Notes under the pieces: model-generated | Told to the model about the DNA's origin: nothing | Seen by the model: only the letters and a program-made list of their open reading frames with translations | Database searches by the model: none | Shown here: positions 12,301-21,300 of the stretch, in pieces | How the letters are laid out: each line of letters opens with the position of its first letter | Position numbering within the stretch: position 1 is the stretch's first letter | Program-made: the position numbers and the translations under genes | Source of the DNA: Plumapathes pennacea | Lineage: Eukaryota; Cnidaria; Anthozoa; Antipatharia; Myriopathidae | Direction: 5' to 3' | Assembly (NCBI GenBank): GCA_964036295.1 | Contig: OZ038463.1 | Span: forward strand, 5,323,274-5,387,273 | DNA length: 64,000 nt

Positions 12301-15300
12301 CTATCATTTGAGTGGTCACCCCCTGCATACGGATGTGATTTAACAGTTCAGAATTTCAGAACACAGTAACTGGAATAGCTAATGGCCGATAGTTTTTCTT
12401 GCAGATTACAAGTTCCAACAACTTGAAATAGCATTCCGTAATACTTATTCATTGTTTTTTTTTTGTTAGAGCTGGAGAATCTCTTCTCTGAGATTACTTC
12501 GCCGGAGGAAGAAAAAGAAAAAGTCGATGAAACAAGAAGTTTAAAGCCGGTAAGTTTTTATAAATGTACGTCCAACATTGAGTAGGTAAGTGCATAAATG
12601 CCATCTCTTTCTTTCTTTATATCTTGTTTGAGTCGATGATCGTGATTATTGATTTGATACAGGGAATGGATGGCAAAGTTCAAAATTTCATCGAATGGCT
12701 CATGAGTCAACCGGTAAGAACTAAAACGATTTATTTTAAGTACTCTAAATTTGAGATCAAAATTGTTAGTAAGTTTAAGCTTACAGAGCTTGTTTTGCTC
12801 TGATAACAGTCTTTTTCCCCGGCGGAAATGCAAATATTCTCTAAAATTATATAACATTGAATCGAACAGTGAGGTAGCTGATCATGTTCTTGAATGGACG
12901 TTTTCTTGCTTTTTTCTCAGCCTGAAAAGTTTACCAAATCTTTGTCGCATATACTGGATACAGAAGCATCGCTTACTAAGACGTTCTACGATGGTACGTA
13001 TGTTAACAAACAAACTGTTTTACCATAATAAAGAGGTAGAGCGTCTCAATTTATAGGATTATGGGACATTAATTAAAACTCTCTGCTTCGCAACAAACTG
13101 GGGAAAAATATATTGTTCAAAGATTCGAACAACTGTACAGTCGCCTTTAGTGTGTTGCGAAAACTGGAAAACTGCTGACCATTTAAAATGTGTAATCGTA
13201 GCAAGTTGTTCCAGGTTCTATTTAGTTGTAGCAGCCCCCATCCTTGTCTAAAGAGTGGAGGCCCCGTGATGTTTAGAACAATTACCAGACAGTAATTACG
13301 CCATGCGTCTAAGTTGTAAGTCTTATCTTTTATCTTTGCACATTTCAGAAAATGCACCCGCCTCGTCGCAAGGTCAGTTTTATATTATTTTATTCTTTTT
13401 TTGAGTCTTTACTTTGTTTCATATTATATATTCATGGCAGTTACGTCCTCCGACTTCCGTCAATCGTTCCTCGCCCACTCACGTCGTTTATTTACTCACT
13501 CTCTTCCACTTACTCAGTCTCTTTTTCGCGCATTCATATTATCCACTTCCTTAATTATTCACATTCTGACTTATTCACATACTCACCCATCCGCTCACTC
13601 GCATACTACTCCACACATACATACTCACACCTGTGGTATTTACTTGCGCGTTCATTTACTTTCTCAGTCACTCATTCATTCACTCATGCACTCGCCATCA
13701 TATGGACGTTGACTCACGTACCCTTCCAAAAACCACACCCCTAACTTGATTGTGCTATGCTACAGATGCAGATGGCTCCAGCAACAGCACAAACTCCACG
13801 CAGGGGAGCAACTGCAAGAACAAGTGCTACACATTTAAATTTGGCGACACAAAGTGTGAAATTGAATGCTCACCTCCGGTCATAGAGAAGCCCACTGATT
13901 CTCCCTTTGCGGCCAACATGCAGCAGACACCGTACATGCCATATCCAGTGCAGTCACAGATGCCCTGCACGGCGCCAAACTGCCCGGGCGCCGGTGTGCA
14001 GGGCTATCCTCAGGCTTCGTATCCTGCACCACCCCAATATGGTGCTCAGATGCCAGCCATGACTCCGCAGTGGCCTGTGCAGAGTGGATGTACCGGGGCT
14101 AGTTGTGACACAGGAAAGCGGAAGTCTGATCAAGGCAAAGACTCTGACAAGGAAGAGAGCAAAGATGACAAGGATGATTCCACTGCCGATACACAGGGTG
14201 TTGCAGCTCAAGTGCCAGTCGCTAGCCAGGTTTGTGGACAGTGTTAACTGATAAACCAGCAAGGAAACCATTACTTCTAGTAATTAACGTTATGGTCAAT
14301 CCGATAAAGTTGTCATGCTCAAATATATAGATAAACAAATATATCTGTCACATGACCACATTTCACGTTATGGACTATCAATAAAAAAGGCTTTAGGTTT
14401 TTCCCATTTTAGTTATTGGTGGCTGTAAAATTATGTAAACATCTTGATATAATGCATTCCTACATAGTAATACGATATTTGTCAGTTATCACGTGATAGT
14501 TATTTATCGTCACGTGACAGATATATGCCTATATTTAGGTTTGTATACGGCAACATGTTTGGGAATGACTCTGTAGATGGATACCTAATGTAGATATTAA
14601 TTGGTAGATAGACACAAACATGTTTAAAAACCGTCTACGCTTACAGGGCCCAGACAATACGATGCAGGTTGGCCCAATTCAAGTCATGGCGGACCCTTCG
14701 GCATCTTTTTCGCCCATGGTGCCTGTAGCTCCAGTCGCTCCCGTAATGCCAGCTCCAGTCTCTCCCGTTGCACCCGTCCCAGTCCCCGTCCCCCAGGCTC
14801 CTGCTCAACCTTATATGAATGGTTACCCGCAACAAGGTGATGAGACGCAGAAGCTTCAACCAATGCCAAAGGACTGCGAAGACTATTCCTCCCCAGAATG
14901 CCAAGTGTTCTTAGATTGGCCCACTGGTAAGATAAGCATGTTCGACAGCTTTATAGAAAATTTACCATAATGCAGTTTGTTTTGTCTTACTTAGTTTTTC
15001 AGGAATAGATCATTTTGAGAAAACGAATATAGAAAAGAAACAAGCGTATAAAAATAGTGTTTAGGTTTACTGTAACGATATGCACTTTGAGATTTGAGAA
15101 TAAAAGATTGCGATAGATTCACGCCAACTTGTCAACCCAAAATGGTGGACAACAGCGGCTAAACGCGCAACGCATCATGGTTCAGAGATATGGCGGCCAT
15201 GTTGGATGGAAACGAACAATAGAATTCAATTTCTTTGGGAAAGAATTGCTATTGTTAGAGCCGTTTTCGCATGACTGTCGAAAGTAATCGTGTGATTGCT

Positions 15301-18300
15301 TTAGTTTTGCGTTTTCTACGCTTTCTGATTGGTCCTAACAAGTTTAGCAACAATCTTGTCCAATCAAGAGCAAAAGCAAAACCTGGTTTCGTTATTCTTA
15401 CGCAAGAAAGCAGGTGACGATGGCGTGTTCTTGCACTACTGATTGGATAGTAAAACCAATCGCAATTACTTAGTTTTTGTTTTGGTTTTGGTTTTGCTCG
15501 TACTTCTAATTGGTCCGACGTGTTTTTGCTCGCCTCATTGAATAGCTCTGTGATTGCTTTGGTTTTGGTTTTCGACAGTGAACCGAAAACCGCTGTATGG
15601 AAAAATTTTTTATTGTTCCTTCCATCCAACATGGCCGCCGTGCAAACCCTCTATTGTTGCATACGACCTTACGACGCACTTTAGACACGACGAACTGTTT
15701 GTCGTAGGGTTGAATCAACTACACGATTTATGTCAAAACCGTGTCGTATTTTGGTCGCATGCCACCATCGCAAGCAAAAATCGCTTCGTGTAGATAGCCC
15801 TTAAAGAGACCCTCTCACCGTAGATGCTTTGCGCGCCCATGTTTATATTTACATCCGGAGCTCGACTTTCCTGAGACGCCCACGTTAGCTCAAGTTATGA
15901 CTGATCAATCTGACAGTCGTTGCTTGCCGTATTCAATACACTTTCTGAGTTTGTGCTGAATTATTTCGTGATAAAACGTAGAAAAACAGGAGAATCCGCC
16001 ATTTTCGTATGATACAAAAATGGCCGCCGTCAGTCACTGGGCGCGCAAAGCATCTACGGTGAGAGTGTTTCTTTAAGAAACTGATTGAAACAAACGTTTT
16101 TTATGTTGTTGCAGATGAACACAATGAGGTGAAAGCATCTCTACGATTCAGACAGAACTGGGACGACGATTATAATGACAAAGAAAGCCGGAGGTTCAAA
16201 GTTCTGAAGGCGGAGATTGAGAAAGGGGTAAAGAAACATAAAAAATATACGATAGCCTGGGTTTGTTGAGTAAATTTTATTACGATGGCTTGCTCTCCCA
16301 GACCATAAAAAATGTCTTTTCCTGGTGTTTATTAAAATGTTATAGCGGAAAGAAAAGCTAGTTCACCAGGAGTCAACTTATACAAATCCTTTTCAATTTT
16401 TAGAATTTAATGTGGCATCAAACAGGTTCATAAAACATTCTATGCATTAAAAAGTGCAAAACTTTTGGGTGTATAATCTGACCTCAATCCAATGTTGAAG
16501 TGCTTACGCAGTCGGGACCAGTTTAGTCCTGATGTTGTCCATTTACCGTTTTGTCCTCTGATTTTGACAGATAGCTAACGCCTACTTCAATAATCCAAAC
16601 TTCGAAAGCGTGGAAGTGAACAGTCTCAGGTATGTTTGAGTGGACTTATTCTTATTCTTCGTCCAGCGTGTAAATGAAGGTTTCTTACACGTTAGTACAG
16701 AAGCATAGAGTGGTCCCTTAAGGCCTGGCAAAAAGAGGACACATTGTGGCGGCAACATTGCTAGTGCGTGCATGTTTTCCAAATGTTGCCACGTTTTGCC
16801 ACGCGCGAAACATTTGTTGCGGACACAAGTTTGTGTGCTGGACACAAAAAATTGTTTCTGAAAAACAGAAACATTTGTTGTGTCCACACTGACTACAAAA
16901 ATGTTGACGTAGTTTTGCCATCCTGGAAACATCGAAGGATACAATGTTGCTACCACAGTGTGTCCTCGTTTTGCCATGCCGTTATGCGTTTAGGTCAGTT
17001 CATGAAAACATGAAATGATTGAGCTGATGAAAACTTCACAAGTGTTTAATCCTGTCTTATCAATCCTTCCCTTTCTGCAGCAAGGAAGACATGAAAGTGT
17101 CAGCAAATTTCGTGATGAGGTTCAAGCAGGCGGAATTCGGTGTCCTCCGCTATCTTTCGCGAGCGATCTCCAGCAACTACCTCCAGAGCATGCCAGTTTA
17201 CAGGAATACGTTGCTTAGAGACGGTGAGTTTCTGGATAGAAGAGTGTTTCGGCCATGCAAGTAAAGCGTTATTTGAATGACCATGGTTTAATGTCGATAC
17301 TCCAATATCCTAGCGTGGTATACTCAGTGAATCTATTATTCAATCTAACATCATTCAAGTCTGGTCATGACATCCCTTTCCCCTTTGTAAACCTTACTAA
17401 ACCTGTATATGTTCCATAGTCGCACATGAAATTTTTGTATTTAGTCTTTTTCGTGCTTTTTTCGTGCATTAAGTCCGGTCATGACACATGGATAGCCCCA
17501 TCCCTCTTCCCTCCATCATACTTCAACACGGACATTTTCGCGAGAGACATTTGGAAATGGTCTTTTCTCACGAAACACTTTAATGTCCCCAGGCCTCAAA
17601 CATCATCACCGCTCGATTGTTGCCAAACAAGAAGAGCTGGATAAAGTGCCCAGCAAGATACAGGACCCTGAGCCTGAAATCGAAGAGCCACTGACTACCG
17701 CATCAAGAGGTTTGTTGCTTAATGCTATAAACAGCTGGTGATAATTTATTATTGCCTCCTTTGGTTGCATCAAACTACGCTCAAAATGTCATATTCTGTT
17801 TCCCACAAAGAGAGCTTTTAAATGTCAAAGTTACATATTTGTAATGAAGTATTGGACCGTTTCTCGGATGACTGTCGAAAGTAATTTGCGTTTGCTATAC
17901 TTTCGGATTGGTCCATACAAGTTTGAAAGCATTCTTGGCCAATCAGAAGCAAAAGCAAAACGGTTATCAGTAAATATTTAGTGTCAACTTTCCCACTTTC
18001 CCACTCTCCCATCCAGCTTATCAGGGATATAATATTAAGTATCGGCTCCATCAGGGTTGCTTAGGTTTTTGATAATAAGTGTCAACTCTCCCATCCAGCT
18101 TACCAGGGTTGCTTCCGGGACAGAAAACCAATTCGCGATCTGCCGACGCCGTTCAGCAAATATGACATGACACCAGAATGGTGTGTGGGTCGCTGTAAAC
18201 TTGGTGGCTACAAGTTTGCTGGCTTGCAATACGCCTACCTGTGTTTCTGTGGCAACTCGTTCGGGAAATACGGCAGAGCACAGAACGATCAATGCGACAG

Positions 18301-21300
18301 CCATTGTTTTGGCGACAGCAATCGGTTTTGTGGGTCGTTCTGGCATAACTCTGTCTATTCAGTTGGTGAGTACAGTTATTTCTTGTGTCAATGAAAATCT
18401 AATTGCAATCCCGTAAATATGTTAGTGGCGGTGATATTGGAGTAGCAGTAGTAGTAGCAGTAGACTGTGCCAGTTTTTCCTTTTCTGGCTAAAGGTCGTT
18501 GTGGGAGTGAAAAATAATCCGAGGTCTTTCGGCGAGCGAGGTCTGGACGCGAGGCCGCCCAGCCGCTCGGGTCCAGACCTCCAACTCTCAAACTCGTTCA
18601 TTTTTGACTCACGCACAGGAGAGACTGGTACAGTTTATAGAAGTAGTAACATCTGTTTACTTATTTGTATGTTTTTGTTCACAGACGGAAAAGCGTACAA
18701 TCCAATGAAGGAGCAACATGCCAACATCAATGGTGAATACGAAGGAGACGAGGATGAAGACGAAAAGGACGACAAAGACGAACACGAAAGTGAAGATATT
18801 GACAGCAGTAGTGACGATTCAAGTGCAAGTGGTTCAGGTGAAGAGAGTGATGACCCCACCCCTGCTGGTGAGTTTTGTTGCCTTGTAACCTACAGTAGTA
18901 TTCTCCTCCCTCATTATGTAATGTTCAATTGTTTCTTTCGCCGTCCTTTTTTTTTTTGTTTTTGTTTTTTTGTTTTTGTTTTTTTTATGCCCGCTCGTTT
19001 TTCGTTTGCTTGTTTTAATGACTGTTTGTTATCAATGTTCCTATTCTTTCTCACTCTCGTGCATTGCATTGCAGTGCACTAAGCATAAAGCGAGTTTTTG
19101 TTATTACTAATAAAATGACACTATAGCATCAACTCGTTTTTTCTTACTGTCAAACAAAACATTCAGAAAACTTAGAAACTATGTGCGTTTTTTGTGTACT
19201 TCGTCTTGGAAATGGCTAATCCTAGTGAACCTAAGTTCTATAATATATTTTTTCTCGTGTTAATTTATTCGTCTATTTTTTTTTCTTTATATTGTATCTT
19301 TTCTTTTATTCAACTGTAATTCTTTTTTGTTTAATATTCTCTTTTCATATTTTTCACTTTTCAGCTCAAGTAGCTAATAAGCTTATGAAAGGTAAGTTAC
19401 ATAATTGCTTAGGTTTTAGCAGCTGTTCAATGTCATGACGTCTTATTGCTAATCCTTCATGCCATTTGTTAATTTTCCAACTCTTTCTTTTCTGTTGCAT
19501 AGCCGCTGCGTCTGCTTTACAAGGTAAGGTAGTTTTTGTTTCGTTTTTATTTGTTGAGATAAACTAGTGAGTGTACTAGCAACTTTACAAGAACACAACT
19601 GCTCTGTTTTCCCTGATTTATCTTTTGTGACTTGTTTTTTTTATTCCAATGTTCCTTGTTTCGTCTTTATCTTGTATATGTTCTTGTACAGTATATATAA
19701 TATGTGAAAGGTTTCTCGACTTCTCTTACGTCAGGCATTTCTTTATTTAGTTTGGCAGTTCTCCTTTACAATATTGAAGAAAAAAGTAGCTTGAGGGCGA
19801 AACAGTTGTGTAAAACTTGACAACATCTAATCTGACGCTTTGTTTTATAACTGCAGCTGCCAAGAAACTCTTGCCACGTAAGTATTTACGGCTAAATACC
19901 GGACCCAGTTGCTCCAACAACGATTAGGCTATCTAAACTTTATCATGTTTAAGCCTCAAAGTGAAAATATTTCGCTTATAACACGATTTCCGCAGTTAAA
20001 ATGTACACTAGTCAGGACAAACGTTTTAGACATTTAGTCTTTGATGAAGACAAGGCAGTATATTGGCCAAAAGGTCGAAATAGATATTTTGGAGATCCTG
20101 GATTAGGCTCAGAGCTTCCAGTTTTTTCCCTGTGTATTTTATTCATGTTTTTTTTTGTTGGTGTTGGTGTTGTTGTTGTTGTTTCCTTGCCTTTGTCTTA
20201 CAGACGGCGATAAGTCAAAGCGCTCTAACGATGAGGAGCTTGAGAAAAGCAAAGCTGATGCCATCGCCGCTCTTGGTGGTAAGCATGCCCACTGCTCCCC
20301 ATGGCCCCTCTCTTCCTCCCCTCGACTTGTCATTCCTGTGCCTCCCTTCCATATCGTTTTACTCACTGACGCGCATGTTCTGTTTGTTTGTCAGCTGCCC
20401 AGAATCTCATGAAAAGCAGGTCTCAGGTTGTTCGCCGGGAGTCAGAGAGAAAGAAGAGGGAAGCGGAGCTCCAGCACGGAAAAGACTTGTTAGTCGCATA
20501 TCTGTCTGATGTTGGAGGTTATGACAGACAATACCGCGATGTCGAAGACGAAGATGAGAATGGATCTAAAGGTAATATGGTGCAGAATGATGCTTTACTG
20601 TTGCTGCTTTGCTTGTTTCTCATAAAGCGTCTTACAGATTGCAAATATATCTGCTGCTTATTAGCATTAAATGTAGTTGCATCAAGCAAACAAATGAGAA
20701 AGAGGATGCCAAAATCACTAAGTAGTAGAAATGTGAAAATGAGTAGAAAAATGTTTTAGTTGGTAGATTTTGTTTCATCAGTCACATAAACAAACAGCAC
20801 GAGAATGGCATCTCAGTTTGTAAAACTGTCGACAAAAATACATTTATTGGTATAGTCTGGTTGGTGAAACTTATATTTTACAAGCGGGATGACAAAGTTT
20901 TAGGAAAACTGCTGCCAATGTAAAGAAAACAGTCATAAAACGCGATACACTTACACTGTAGGTCATTTTAGTTTTGTTGTTTAATGTTGATTTTTTGTTT
21001 TGTTTTGTTTTGTTTTGTTTTGTTTCTTTTTTTTGATTTTTTTATTCACTGGACTTGTGAATGGTTGGTGCACCTTATACATCAATTGTCTCGATCTATT
21101 CAGACAAGGACACCAAATTTGAATACCGCCGAATGGTCATCGACGAGTCTGGCGACGGTGAATTCGTCGAACGAAAAATTGATCAAAAGAAGATCGAACG
21201 GGCAAGACTTCGGCGCAACATCGCTTCGCAAAACACGGAGAGTTTTAACGGGCCAATGAAAATGGCCTCTCGAGCAGTCGAAGAAAATACCGACATTACA

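Larger units (their letters stand above)
13766..14926 (+). other. Cys-containing and proline-rich exons 11-12
   Basis: Exon 11 has a short Cys cluster (CKNKCYTFKFGDTKCEIEC), then a Pro/Gln/Met-rich stretch and a charged K/D/E tail. Exon 12 has about 40 residues of Pro-Val-Ala repeats (PVAPVAPVMPAPVSPVAP). Composition suggests an extended, O-glycosylatable extracellular stalk, as often seen next to SEA domains. Confidence 0.7.

Noticed and set aside
13352..13744. 130-codon ORF rich in Ser/His/Tyr
   Set aside because: Product of cactcatt-type low-complexity in an intron; no codon signal, and it lies between exons 10 and 11.
15255..15632. minus ORF rich in KTKTKAITE-type repeats
   Set aside because: Derived from the dispersed gattgctttggttttg repeat; no protein family fits.
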